DNA of 64,000 bases from contig NC_134547.1 of assembly GCF_050624435.1 (NCBI RefSeq), forward strand, positions 28,072,419 to 28,136,418, written 5' to 3'. Made by a program: the position numbers and the translations under genes. The DNA comes from Tenrec ecaudatus. Its lineage: Eukaryota; Chordata; Mammalia; Afrosoricida; Tenrecidae. The notes under the pieces were generated by a model. That model was not told the origin of the DNA and ran no database searches. It worked only from the letters and a program-made list of their open reading frames with translations. Positions 1 to 10,130 of this stretch are shown here, piece after piece (the first letter of the stretch is position 1; each line of letters begins with the position of its first letter).

Positions 1-505
1 ATCATTTTCAAAACATTTTCTTTCTACTTGAGCCCTTGGTATCAGCTCCTCAATTTTCCCCTCCCTGCCCTATCCTTCCTCCCTCATGAACTCTTGATAA
101 TTTATCATTTTTGTTCAATATCTTACACTGACTGATGTCTCCCTTCACCCACTTTTCTGTTGTCTGTCCCCCAGATAGGAGGTTATATGTAGATCCTTGT
201 AATCAGTTCCCCCTTTCCACCCCACTCTCCCTCCACCTTCCTGGTATTGCCACTCTCAGCACTGGTCCTGAAGGAATCATCTGTCCTGGATTCCCTGTGT
301 TTCCAGCTCTTATCTGTACCCATGTATATACTCTGGGATAGCCAGATTTATAAGGTAAAATTGGGGTTATGATAGTGTGGGGGTGTGAGCATTAAAGAAC
401 TAGAAAAAAGTTGTATGTTATCAGTGTTAAACTGCACCCTGACTAGCGCCTCTCCTCCCCGTGACCCTTCTTTAAGGGGGTGTCGTGGAATTGTTTTAAC
501 TTTCT
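1..505 (-). mobile_element. L1 LINE 3' UTR fragment
   Basis: The CT-rich plus-strand sequence is the reverse complement of the afrotherian L1 3' UTR seen about a dozen times here (compare 7835-8065, 54356-55122, 61046-63431). Shared blocks are the 'gagccc..ggcatcag' region, the CCCTCCCTCC tract and the block with 'atccttgtaatc'. The 3' terminus lies outside the window. It diverges more from the other copies than the 54-kb copy does, so it belongs to an older subfamily. The short open frames in it have no coding meaning. The strand is that of L1 transcription. Confidence 0.8.
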
Positions 506-524
506 TCATCTTCAAGCTAAACTT

Positions 525-1655
525 ACATATTATCAATCTATGGTCTGTCCCACAATCAGCTTCATTTTAGCTGTGATATTTCTCTTCTCCATTGTCTCTT
601 CCCACAGATATTGTTGATTTGATTTCTGTGTATTCCATCTGTAGAAGTCCCTGTGTGTAGTCACCGTTTGTGATTGTTGAAAAAAAGTATTTGCTATTAA
701 CAAATTGTTGGTCTTGCAAAAGTCTAACAAACGATATCCAGCTTCCTTTATACAATCAAGATCATATTTTCCAACTACTGTTCTTTTTGCTTTGCTTACA
801 ACTTTTGCATTTTAGTCACCAATAATTATCAATGCTTCTTGATCACATGTTTTGTCCATTTCAGGCTGAAGCTGTTGGTAAAATTCTTAATTCTTTATCA
901 CTAGCTTTAGTGGTTAGTGCATAAATTAAAATAATAATTGTGTTGATGGGATTTTCTCGTATGAGGAGAGTATCTATCCCGTGATAGCATTGTCCTTCAC
1001 AAACAGACCTTGAAATGTCCTTTCTGTGATGAATGCTACCCCGTTCCTCCGGATTGTGTCATTCTTAGCCCAGTTAACCATACTATTTTCTAATTCAAAA
1101 TGGCCAATACCAGTCCATTTCAGCTCTAGAATATGAATCTTTATGCATTCCATTTCAATTGTGACAGCTTCTCATTTTCTCAGATTCATAATCTGAACAT
1201 CCCAGGTTCCAATGATTCATAATTTTTGCAGCTGTTTCTCCTCATGTTGAGTCTTGCTCCATCAGCCTATGAAGGTCCTGAAAACTACTCCCACAGGCTT
1301 TCCTCCATCCACATCATCACATTCAACTCTGCTTTGAGAAGACGCCTCTTCCACCGTCAGATTGTGTGTGCTTTTCAACCTGAGGGGCTCACCTTCTGGC
1401 ACTATTTCTGACAATGTTCTGCTTCTATTCATGAAGTTTTCAGTATTTGACAATGTTTCGATCTGTCCCTAAGGTATTTCAGTGGCTAATTCCGCTGAAG
1501 TGGATAGCCTAGTCCTTCTTCGTAGTCTGTTTTTAGTCTGGAAACTCTGCTGAAACCTATCCTCTTTGAGTGACCCTGTCGGTATTTGAAACAGTTTCCA
1601 GTATCACAGCAACACACAGCCACCACAGTATGACAAACTTGCAAGTGGTGGGGAG
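525..1655 (-). pseudogene. RTE-clade LINE, 5' UTR and endonuclease region, degenerate
   Basis: Read on the minus strand from about 1655 this gives the RTE 5' UTR, then the region before and within the apurinic-type (EEP) endonuclease, with recognisable pieces such as 'LKWTGIGHFELE' (near 1120-1080), 'RRNGVAF' and 'LLDFCKTNNLLIANTFF' (near 715-665). That last piece corresponds to the C-terminal part of the endonuclease in BovB/RTE1-type proteins. Several frameshifts and stops break the frame. The reverse transcriptase is missing, and the copy is abutted at about 510-525 by the L1 3' fragment. The family assignment rests on remembered RTE/BovB protein features, not on a search. Confidence 0.72.
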
Positions 1656-1784
1656 AAGGGTCAGAGGGATGAAATATGTGGAGAAATGATAGTTTTACAT
1701 CTTCATATTTTTTTTCAAAATAAACGTTTCTGTGATTTTGTCCAAATGCCTTTATTACTTCTCCTTCGTTCATGTTAAGTGCCC

Positions 1785-1905
1785 TCAATTCAGCTCTGAC
1801 TCCTAGCCACCCTCTGTACAACAGAATAAAATATTTCCTGGTCCTGCAGCATCTGCACAGCTGTTTTGATTGAGCCTATTACTGCAGCTGCTGCATCACA
1901 CAACG
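1785..1905 (-). mobile_element. RTE LINE 3' tail fragment
   Basis: This matches, in reverse complement, the RTE 3' end seen at 16516-16912 and 26096-26320: the 'cctagccaccct..gtacaacagaa' block followed by 'gagcc..ttactgcagc'. It is a short, diverged piece lying between the RTE 5' part and an old L1. Confidence 0.55.
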
Positions 1906-2275
1906 GACTATTACGCAGTAATAAAGAGAAACAAAGTTCTAGTCCATGTTACAATATCAAAGAACTTCCACAATATGTTTCTAGAAAAAGAAAGTCACAA
2001 AAGGACAAATAATCCCATTTATAAGAAGTTGGCAATTAGAGACCACAGTTGATTAGTGGTTGCCATGTGTGTTGAATAAAAGGGGCAAGAGGGAGAATTA
2101 GTTTGGGGACACTCAGTTTCTGTTAATGGTGGTGGAATAATTAAAAAATGGATAATGGCTATGATTGTATAACATGATGGTGGTTGATGTTGTCACTGAA
2201 CTGAAAAGCAAAAATTGTTAATGAAAAATGCTTTATCATATATACATTTTTACCACAATGAAAAATCAGGTGGGC
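1906..2275 (+). mobile_element. Old L1M-type LINE 3' end
   Basis: The order 'tattacgcagtaataaagag', 'gattagtggttgcc', 'gggaga..agtttgggga' and 'tgattgtataacatgatggtgg' is the usual order in the terminal 3' part of mammalian L1M elements. It is diverged and has no open frame. Confidence 0.7.
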
Positions 2276-3084
2276 CAAGAAGTATACTGTGATTGTGATA
2301 TCACAGTAATAATATTAACCACAAGTATAGGTGGAATCACAGTTCAAAGCCTCAGAGGGATTAAAAAAAAGTTTTAAAAATGTTGCAACTACTGGAGAGA
2401 AAAATAAAAGACTATTATATCAGTCAATCAACAAACATTATTGAGTGCCTAATCTGAGCTAGCCCCTGAGGATGCACAGGTTATCAAAACACATAAAGCT
2501 TCTGTCCTTGGAGAGTAAGCATGCAGCAAAACAAATAAATAATTTCAAATACTGATAAGAGGCACAAAGAAATAAAGTGAGGCAATATGATTGAGAGTGA
2601 CAGGGCTACTTCCACTGGAATAGTTCCGGTAGACCTTTCTGAGGAGGTGACATTTGAGCCGACTCGGGCATGATGAGCAGGATCAAGTGAGGCAGAGAGC
2701 TGGGGGAGGTTGTGCCAGTGGAAAGGCCCTGGGGGGTGGAGGTTGCTCAGAGGAAAGGGAAGGAAGCCCTGGGCCTGGCTCAGTGACCTTGAGGGCCAGC
2801 AGATGGGGCTGCCAGGAACCTCACAGGAATACACGGAGTAAGTCCCATTGCCATGTGATGCCATTAGAGCTTTGGAAGCTAGGAAGAACATGAGCTAGTA
2901 AATGTTTTGGATTTTGTGAGGCCAATGGCCCCAAAGTGGGTGGGCATGAAGGCAGGGAGGCTAGTGAGGATGTCACTGTGGTTGTCCAAGTTCAAGACTG
3001 TGGGACAGATTTGAACAAATCTGACACAGGCTACCTGGATTTTCAATCATAATCTCTGTTAGATTAAAATATTACAACCATCCC
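2276..3084. other. No gene; ancient interspersed repeat at 2420-2960
   Basis: Positions 2420-2960 contain the phrases 'caatcaacaaacattattgagtgcc', 'tctgtccttggagagtaag' and 'gaggaggtgacatttgagc', which belong to an old mammalian interspersed repeat whose class I cannot name with certainty. An open frame at 2484-2891 on the minus strand lies inside it and I regard it as chance. I see nothing else here. Confidence 0.45.
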
Positions 3085-3300
3085 AACTAAACTCACTGTA
3101 ATTAGTCAATTCCTACTCCTAACAATCCCATAGGACAGAGTAGAACTGCCCCTTTGGGTTTCCAAAACTTTAAGAGGCAGTTTCCAAGACTTTTATGGGA
3201 GCAGATAACCTCATCTTTATCAGCTGGTGGGTTTGAACTGCTGACCTTGTACACAGTCTACAGTTCAGTATATCGACCACTGTGCCACCAGCACTTCTTA
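3085..3300 (-). mobile_element. AfroSINE (tRNA-derived SINE)
   Basis: The plus strand reads 'cctactcctaacaatcccataggacagagtagaactgcccc', then 'gggtttgaactgctgacc', then 'accactgtgccacc'. This is the reverse complement of the AfroSINE: A-box region 'TGGCGCAGTGGTTAAG', B-box 'GGTTCGAACCC' and the tail 'GTCGCTATGAGTCGG'. Both promoter boxes are mutated. Confidence 0.88.
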
Positions 3301-4424
3301 AAATAACATTCAAAAGGAATAAAATACTGTTTCTGAGTTTTTTACACACAGAAGTGATGTAGCATGTTTTATAGTGTAGACATTTGATCGTTGCCTAGCA
3401 ACCATTCCCAGACAATGTATTCTATCAAATGTGTAGCTATTAACAGGTATTACACTGTTTAAGGAGACTCCATACATTCGTTCTTCATTTTTATTGAGTC
3501 TTGGAAAATATCCCTTTAATAAAGGTAGACCTTTCACAAACCAGCACATTACTGTAATCCAAGTTTCTGAGTGGGAGCACTTGCCAGGAAAGGTGTATCA
3601 CACCAGGCTGAAGAAGACCTGTTTTGGCGGACACAGAGGCCCTCTATCCCTGCTACTCACAAAGTCCCCTTCAAGGGCTATTTTGAAGGGAGAATGTAAG
3701 CTGATACCTGAAGGTAGCTGCATGCAGGCTCTTCTGCTTGCCCTGGGACAAGGCAGGGACTGCAGCGTGAGCTGACATACCATCATGGCCAACCCTCACT
3801 ATGTGCAGGAGGTTGGCTATTCCTGTCTGGGCACTTCTTGAGGGAGTGTGTCTTGAAGTGCTGCTGGGAGGGGGCAAAATGTAGGAAGAGCCGTAGAGTG
3901 GTGTGTGCACACAGCTATCTGCCCCAGCTGATGGTTGCAGGGAGGGAGGAGTTCGCGTCCTGTGGTGCCAGAGCTGTGCCTGGGAAAGGACCCACTGAAC
4001 GACGACTTTCCAGAAATGCAGAAATCTTGCACAGGAACGCTTTTTTCTCTTTCTTTTTTTTTTTTTTTTTTTGAGAGAGGAGGGAGGGAAGACACCCTAC
4101 TAGTTCTCTGAATTTGGCATATTGGTAACGCAGGTGTAAAAAGACCAGATCTCTTCCCCTCACCTGAGTGTGGACCACTTCTGGAAGGTCTCGTGCTAGT
4201 TGCAGCAGGTAATGTACTCAGAGGGACACCTAGCAAGAGTCCCAGTCCTTCCTTGAAAAGCCTTAGTTTCTTCGTGTTAACTGGGAACAGCCCTGCCTGG
4301 CCTGAGTCAAAGGAGGATGAAATGGAATGGGTTTTGTGGTCATTTAGGGAGAGGGTGGGCATGCACGTATACCTGGTGAAGGAAACACCCCACACAGATG
4401 CCAGAAAAGCCAGCTGTCATTGGT
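3301..4424. other. No gene seen; poly(T) run
   Basis: This is mostly single-copy-looking sequence. A run of T at 4053-4072, preceded by 'tttttctctttc', may be the A-tail of a minus-strand retroposon, but I could not define its body. A 192-codon open frame at 3817-4395 on the minus strand includes the poly-lysine translation of that run and has low-complexity Ser/Pro composition, so I do not call it a gene. Confidence 0.4.
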
Positions 4425-4590
4425 CAGCTGTAACTCATGGCCACCCCATGTGTCAGAGTGAAAGTACCCTCTAGGATTTCAATGGATGGTTTCTCAGTAG
4501 AGTGCCAGGCCCTTTTTCCAAAGGGCCTCTGGGTGAACTCAAACATCCAACCTTTTGGTCATCAGTCAAGCTCATTAATCCTTTTCCCCA
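4425..4590 (-). mobile_element. SINE of a second afrotherian subfamily, partial
   Basis: The phrases 'aactcatggccaccccatgtgtcagagt', 'agtgccaggccctttttccaaagggcctctgggtg' and 'gaactcaaacatccaacctttt' differ from the standard AfroSINE body but keep the degenerate B-box (reverse of 'ggttcgag') and the 'gactcatggcgacc' tail. It lies directly upstream of a standard AfroSINE. Confidence 0.6.
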
Positions 4591-4599
4591 CCCTAGGAC

Positions 4600-4797
4600 C
4601 CAATACAATTACCAACAAAAATGAAACCCATTACTACTTATAGGACATAAGAGAAATGCCTCATAGGGTTTTCAATGCCATAAATCTTTATAGAAGCAGA
4701 TGGTCATTTATTTCTTTTTGGAAGCAGCTAGTGGGTTTGAACTGCCAACCTTTGGCCTAGCAACTGAGGACTTAACCACTGTGTCATGAGGGCACTT
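4600..4797 (-). mobile_element. AfroSINE
   Basis: It contains 'ctcatagggttttcaatgccataaatctttatagaagcag', 'gtgggtttgaactgccaacc' and 'ttaaccactgtgtcatgagggc', which is the reverse complement of an AfroSINE over most of its length. The B-box has a few changes. It is almost back to back with the 4425-4590 SINE. Confidence 0.88.
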
Positions 4798-5184
4798 TAT
4801 CAGAGTGACTGCTTGTTGATTATTCACTGATTAATAGCAAACTAATGTTAGGCTTCAGGTGCCAGGCTCATTGGGAGGGTCACCTAGCAGAGGAACCAAG
4901 AAAATGACAGATTCATTTCCCATGCAGAAGAGTGCTCATAGTTGACTGTCAGCTAGAGTGAACTTCCTTTCTCAAAACACCACCAAGAAATAAAACTAGT
5001 ACTGTCTGATGAACCGTGAGACTCCTATTGGCAGACTTCTCTGAACAAACTAGAGTGCCCCAGCTGGCACTCTAAGGCCACAAGAGACCAGGTAAATGAC
5101 TATAGACAATTTTGAAAAGAACAAAAGTAGAACCATATCACCAATAATCCTCATAGTTGCCTGTACCCTTTTTTCTTTATTGTG
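4798..5184. other. No gene or clear repeat seen
   Basis: Sequence of ordinary composition between an AfroSINE and an LTR. No long open frame, RNA gene or tandem structure is visible. Confidence 0.4.
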
Positions 5185-6420
5185 TTTGTGATGCTTAACC
5201 TTGTATGTCAACTTGGCTGGTTTGGCTGGGTCATGACTTGCAATGGTTTGGCAATTATGATGTAGTCACCCACTTGATGAGATCTAATATAATGTAATCA
5301 CTTCCAAGATAAGATCTTCTATAAACAGGCAAGCAATTGAAAGGGAGTTTCCTCAGGGGTGTGGCCAGCTTCCAAAGCCTATTATGTTATTCCCGGTAGA
5401 CTAGAGAGACAAATACATAGCAACTCTTATGTGTATTAGAAAGAGATTTACATACAAGAGCAACTGAACATGGAAAAAACATCCCAGCCCAGTCCAGATT
5501 AAGTCCATAAGTCTGATAGTAGCCCACATGTCCAGTATCAATCTATAAAGTCCTCTTCAGACTCACAAAACACATGCAATGAAGCCAAATGCAGGACAAT
5601 CACAAGCCAGTGGGCAGAAAGTCTTTGGGTCCAGTGGTATTGTAAGCATCTCAGCACTGTCAGGGATCTCTCTGTGGCTTCTCCTGCATGAGAGGTCTGG
5701 TTGCATCCATGTGGTTTGTCTTCTGCAATGTCTCCCAGGAAGTAGCAGAGAGAGAGAGGTGTCTTCCACCTCCAAGGAGGAAGTACCAGAATTCTCAGGA
5801 GAAGCCATGCCCACACAGAAGTCGCATTAGCTATCTCCAGATTGACAGCCTAGACTCCACCCTTACATCTTAATCCTTAAATTGACACCAGATTAGGTGA
5901 CTGCCACACCTATGGACCGGATAACCATGTACATATGTATCTTGTGAGAGAAATATCCCACATGGGCACTAGAAAAGCCAGCTGCTATTGGTCAACTGCC
6001 TCCAATATACATGGACAAAATGAGCATACACATAGATACTTGGTGAGGGGAGCATTCTCTTGCTTTTTGCTGGGGTCTGGATCCTGTGGTCTTTGGAGGT
6101 GAACCAGCAGTCTACCAATCCTGGGAGTCGTTAGCCACTGCCGCCTGTGAATCAGTTGCCTGCAATCTTATCAGCTGACCTTAGATTGACTCACCTCCAC
6201 AGTCCAACCAACAGCTTGCTATCTGACTTGCCAGTCTTGAGTTCAACAGCCTCTATTGCTATGTAAGTCAGGAGAAGCTTCTAGTATGATTTCTGACCCG
6301 TAGACATGAACTTTCAAGCCTCTGCAGACCTGTGAGCCATTTCTTTTATCTATCTATCTATCTATCATCTACCTATCTATCTTCACTTGTTTTGCTTCTT
6401 TAGAGAACCAGCCTAAGAGA
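5185..6420 (+). mobile_element. MLT2-like ERVL LTR, split by a younger LTR
   Basis: It starts 'tgtgatgcttaaccttgtatgtcaacttggctgg', which resembles the start of MLT2-type ERVL LTRs ('TGTGATGGTTAATTT..GTCAACTTG'). After the insertion at 5383-5908 it resumes and ends near 'tgcttctttagagaaccagcctaaga', like the MLT2 end 'TCTCTGGAGAACCCTAAT'. A (TATC)n tract at about 6346-6380 lies just before the end, where such LTRs often carry one. The subfamily name is from memory. Confidence 0.65.
5383..5908 (-). mobile_element. Solo ERVL-like LTR (family A), 5-bp duplication
   Basis: The ends are 'TATGTTATTCCC..' and '..CTGCCACA', degenerate TGTG..CACA termini. It is flanked by the direct repeat CCTAT at 5378-5382 and 5909-5913. 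The same ~500-bp unit occurs at 8253, 13646, 24876, 26327, 31161, 36044, 37406, 42721 and (truncated) 49674. In its sense orientation the family begins 'TGTGGTAGTTACATAATC', contains 'GTCAACTTG' like MLT2, and ends 'CTAACACA'. With the 5-bp duplication this fits an ERVL-type solo LTR. Confidence 0.8.
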
Positions 6421-6836
6421 AAGTTGTCATGGATTGAATCATTTCCCCAACAATGATAACCTCTCTCCCTAGGATTGTGATCCTGCTCAGAAATGGGATC
6501 TTTGGAAATGTAATCAGTTAGGTTCACATGAGGTTCACTAGAGTAGGGTGGGGTGAATCCTAATATCATTTGAGTACTGTTTTCATTTTTTAAGCTACAC
6601 AGAAACAAAAAGGATACACAGAGACACAATGTGACATTGCAGCCCACGCCAAGGAAGGCTCTAAGGTAGCAGAAGCTGGGGGACGAGAGGCATGGAGCAT
6701 ATTCTTCCTCAAACGCAGAGAAAGAGGGAACGGGATTAACACCCTGATCTTGGTCTCCCAGGCCTTAGAAAAATGAGAGAATTGCATTCCTATTTTGTGA
6801 TATTTTGTTATGGCAACCTAGGAAAGTAATGCAGGT
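6421..6836 (+). mobile_element. MLT1-like MaLR LTR
   Basis: 'gtcatggattgaatcatttcccc', 'ggatctttggaaatgtaatcagttaggttcacatgagg', 'gaatcctaatat', 'acacagagaca', 'cagaagctggggga' and 'ttttgttatggcaacctaggaaagtaatgcag' follow the order of MLT1-type (ERVL-MaLR) LTRs. The copy is diverged and old. It abuts the MLT2-like LTR directly. Confidence 0.72.
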
Positions 6837-7234
6837 GGTTCTAAATTAATGATGAGATTTCATGCCAACCAAAGTTCAATTTTTAAAATTTGTTTATATT
6901 TTAGTTGTTATTATTATTATTTCCTTTTATTATACTAATTTATAAATATATTTGCTTCTGAACATTGGAAACATGACATGTAAACTTACAGATATATTTT
7001 AATACATACACACATAAAAATATACATATTCCCCAAATTTACTTTGATGATTAATAAGAGTTGGAAAATGTTGGCATTTTGTCAGTTGTGGTAATATTTC
7101 CACTTGTGGAAGGTTCTGGACTCTGAATTATCCCTGGGACTAGGGATGGTGTTTCTAGTCATAAAATTCATGAGAATTGTCAGTATGCCCTACTTTTTTT
7201 TTTCATATATTTCATGGTAACATCTTAAAACAGC
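6837..7234. other. AT-rich spacer, nothing recognised
   Basis: Low-complexity TA-rich sequence ('ttattattattatttcc', 'tacacacataaaaatatacatat'). No gene or definable repeat. Confidence 0.4.
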
Positions 7235-7430
7235 ACAAAAACAAATCAAACCCTCTACCATTGAGTTAATTCTTACTCATGTGACTATATTTAATGTTGC
7301 CAGGATGGAAAATCTTTAAGGAGCAGCCAGACTCATCTTTCTTCCATGGAGCAGCTGATGGACTTGAGCCGCTGACCATTTGGTTAGCAGTCCAACATTT
7401 AGTTCACAAGGCTACCAGGGCTCTTTTTCT
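7235..7430 (-). mobile_element. AfroSINE, diverged
   Basis: 'actcatgtgactatat', 'aggatggaaaatctttaaggagcagccagactcatctttcttccatggagcagctgatgg', 'gagccgctgaccatttggttagcagtccaac' and 'ctaccagggctct' form the reverse complement of an AfroSINE. The tail half is strongly mutated. Confidence 0.85.
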
Positions 7431-7510
7431 TGAGATGAGTAACATTTCACTGCTTCCAAAATCTGCCTCTTGGTGCTTCCATATTCTCTGGTCATATGCA
7501 CATTATGCAA

Positions 7511-7672
7511 GCCAAGTCTGCATGTGAAGTGATGAAGCCAGCCAAATCTGCATTTGAAGTGATGAAGCCAGTCAAGGCTGCATTTGAAGTGATGGAGCCA
7601 GCCAAATCTGCATTTGAAGTGATGAAGCCAGTCAAGGCTGCATTTGAAGTGATGGAGCCAGCCAAGGCTGGA
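7511..7672. repeat. 30-bp minisatellite with 60-bp higher-order unit
   Basis: About 5.4 units of 30 bp start at 7511, 7541, 7571, 7601, 7631 and 7661. Units alternate between two variants: one begins GCCAAATCTG and the other GTCAAGGCTG, and the second has 'gatggagcca' for 'gatgaagcca'. The last pairs are therefore near-identical 60-bp repeats. Because 30 is a multiple of three, both strands stay open and translate to 10-residue repeats. That is a consequence of the tandem structure and not evidence for a protein. Confidence 0.93.
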
Positions 7673-7834
7673 GCTAAGATACTCACAGCGGTTCTTATGA
7701 TTCCGTCCAGTTTTCAGAAAAGTAGGACGCTTTCATTTGAATCGCCAGTAAGCTCATAGGAATCCTCCTCTGAATGTGGTCTTCTACTTCAATCACCAAC
7801 AGCTTCTCCATCTTGTGGGTTGGCACTGTGTTTG

Positions 7835-8068
7835 TTTTTTTTAAATCATTTTATTAGGAGCTCATACAACTCTTATCACAATCCACACATACATCAATTG
7901 TGTGAAGCACATTTGTACATTCATTGCCCTCATCATTCTCAAAACGTTTGCTCTCCACTTAAGCCCCTGGCATCAGTTCCTCATTTTTCCCCTCCCTCCC
8001 TTCTCCCCCTGCCTCATGAACCCTTGATAATTTATAAATTATTATTTTGTCATATCTTGGCACTATTT
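7835..8068 (-). mobile_element. L1 LINE 3' end, 5'-truncated
   Basis: The minus strand ends in the L1 3' terminus (plus-strand 'ttttttaaatcattttattaggagctcatac'), i.e. AATAAAAT followed by an A-tail. The copy includes the 'cacaatccacacatacatcaattgtgtgaagcac' block and stops near 8068. Only about 230 bp of the 3' UTR was copied. Confidence 0.88.
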
Positions 8069-8139
8069 TTTTTGGTTAAAATGATTGATTTTATGCCAAT
8101 TGCTCCTGTAACTGCCTCCAAAGTCTTATTCTTATCCTT

Positions 8140-8252
8140 ATTGCTGTTGTTGTTGTTGGGTGCCATTGAGTCGGTTCCGACTCCTAACAACCCTATGTAT
8201 GACAAAATGAAACATTGCCCCATCCTGTGCCACCCTCACAATTGTTCTTATA
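8140..8252 (-). mobile_element. RTE LINE 3' end
   Basis: The reverse complement carries the RTE terminus '..tcggaaccgactcaatggcacc' plus a GTT/AAC-rich tail (plus-strand 'ttgctgttgttgttgttggg'). Upstream of it are the 'acaattgtgagggtggc' and 'gcaatgtttcatt' blocks. It is cut at 8252 by the next LTR. Confidence 0.82.
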
Positions 8253-8833
8253 TGGGCAGTTACATAATCTGGTGTCAATTTGAGAGGATTAGGAGTAAAG
8301 GGGTGGAGTCTGGCATGTCAATCAAGATATAACCAATGAGGCCACCGTGTGGGCATGGCCTTCTGAGAATTCTGGCAACTCCTGTATTTTCCTCCTTGGA
8401 GGTGGGAGATACTTCTCTCTCTCTGCTCCCTCCCTGGGAGCTGCTCTACTGACAAGACACATGGTGCTATGCCCTGGGAGCTGGAGAAGCCACATGGGCC
8501 TACCCTGATACAACCAGACCTCTGGAGCCGGCGAAGCCATGTAGAGAGCCCTGTCAGCGCTGAGATGCTTACAAAGCCACTGGAACCCCAAGACTTCCAA
8601 CCCTCTTGCCTGTGATCCTCCTGCATTCAGCATCATTGCTTGTATTTCGTGAGTCTGAAGAAGACTGTATAGATTGGTATCGGACAGATGAGCTAATATT
8701 GGACTTATGGACTTGATCTGGACTGGACTGGGAAATTTTCCCAATATTCAATTGCTCTTGTATATAAACCTCTTTCTTATATATGTATGAGTGTCTATGA
8801 ATTTGTTTACTTTAGTCTATCCAGTCTAACACA
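8253..8833 (+). mobile_element. Solo ERVL-like LTR (family A)
   Basis: It begins 'TGGGCAGTTACATAATCTGGTGTCAATTTG' and ends 'CTATCCAGTCTAACACA'. It is flanked by TTATA (8248-8252) and TTATG (8834-8838), a 5-bp duplication with one change. It has the same internal order as the other copies: 'ggatctgg..cctgtgatcctcctgcattcagcatcattgc', then 'cggacagatgagctaatattggacttatggacttgatctgg', then 'tatataaacctctttctta', the probable poly(A)-signal region. It is inserted in the RTE 3' end. Confidence 0.82.
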
Positions 8834-8889
8834 TTATGTTTGTCAAAAACAGTTCTTATGTTTGTCAAGACAGTTCTTCCCTATTATTT

Positions 8890-10130
8890 GGCTGACTTTC
8901 TTCCTATTATTATAGGTCTTGATTAACTTCAAATTCATATCTAGAGCTTTCTTCACTTGTTTCTGGACTTCTGGGGGGATTCGAAATTTCAGTGACTTGA
9001 ATTATTTTGCTTCGCATATTTTTAGGGGTATAAGTGGTACAGATGTTTACAGTTGGAACAACAAGATAAACAACTCTATTTAAAATTAACAACTGCTGTG
9101 TCTTTCTTTTGTTTTTAGCTCTATATTGCAAATTGGGTGAAGACTTACAGAGCAGATTCATTTTCCGTTCAATTCACACGCATTGTGTTTCATGTCATTG
9201 ATTGCAATTCCCACAGTGTGACATCATTTAACCCACTTCCTTCCTGTGTTTCTTATTTTTATTTTGTCTTTCCTAGCTTTTCTGTACTCTATCACTGAGT
9301 AAGTGCTGCCCTTTTGATCTCACATGGTTGATTGACCCTTCTAATGTGTGCACAGCTCCCTAGTGTTATTGTTCGGCTAAAAATTTAACCATGCAAGGTA
9401 ATTTATATCCCAATATGAAAGGTGTCTAAGGACCCATAGTGTTGGGGGCTCCACCAGTCTCTGTATGACCAGTAAACTTGGTGTTTTCATTACCTTGAGT
9501 TTTGGTCCACTATTTTCTCTCACTCTATCTAGGACAGCAGTGCTCAAACTGTGGGTCCTAACCCCTTTGGGGGTTGAATGACCCTTTCACAGGGTCACCC
9601 AAGACCATCAGAAAACACATAAATATCTCACAATATAGAATTACATATAATAATATATGTATTAATATATTGATATATAATTACATGATTAAGCACTATA
9701 CTTTAATTATGTTTAATTCTAACAATGAAAATACATCCTGTATATCAGATATTTACATTACAATTCATAATAGAAGCAAAATTGCAGTTATGAAGTAACA
9801 ACGAAAATAACCGTATGGTTGGGTGTCATCACACCATGAGGAACTGTATTAAAAGGTCATGGCATTAGGAAGGTTGAGAATCACTGATCTAGGATTACAT
9901 CCTTTTCAGAGCAATTGGGAATGGTAGCTGGGCACCATTGTTTCAATATCGTGGATGCTGATATTATGGTGTTCCAGTAGTCCATGGATTAATTGTTTCC
10001 ATACATCTTTGATTTTCTTCACTCCAGACATGAGGAGACTAATAATTGCACCTTAGATGACCACTCACAAGGTTTTAAGACCTAAGTTGCTATTCACCAA
10101 GTAAGATGTAGAGCATTCTCTTTGTAGACT
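8890..10130 (-). mobile_element. Old L1 LINE, interrupted by SPIN
   Basis: Positions 9165-9534 and 9895-10130 align by eye with 47130-47640, for example 'ttcatgtcattg', 'cccacttccttcctgtgtttcttatttt', 'ctccctagtgttattgtt', 'ggcaccat' and 'ccactcacaagg'. The sequence breaks exactly at the SPIN insertion 9535-9886. The same old L1 appears to resume at 12760. Identity at 8890-9160 is less certain. Confidence 0.65.
9535..9886 (+). mobile_element. SPIN-type hAT transposon, non-autonomous, internally deleted
   Basis: It begins CAGCAGTGCTCAAACTGTGG and ends TTGAGAATCACTG, so the ends are inverted (CAGTGGTTCTCAA type). It is flanked by a perfect 8-bp duplication ATCTAGGA (9527-9534 and 9887-9894). 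The body matches the copies at 34357 and 48828. It lacks about 130 bp after 'aaaacacat', where the others continue 'atttccaatggtc', and it has gained TA-rich sequence. No transposase frame exists. Ends, 8-bp duplication and central TA of the target fit the Buster branch of hAT, to which SPIN belongs. Confidence 0.9.

Noticed and set aside
3817..4395. 192-codon open frame, minus strand
   Set aside because: It contains a poly-lysine run from a homopolymer and Ser/Pro-rich low-complexity sequence, with no domain and no start context.
7511..7672. Regular repeats considered as a CRISPR-like array
   Set aside because: Units are contiguous without unique spacers, and the host is a mammal.
7496..7759. 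87-codon frame of 10-residue repeats, first considered as a repeat protein
   Set aside because: Its regularity is explained by the 30-bp minisatellite; the opposite strand is equally open.
7820..8332. 170-codon open frame, plus strand
   Set aside because: Runs across an L1 3' end, an RTE tail and the start of an LTR; a chimera of unrelated repeats.
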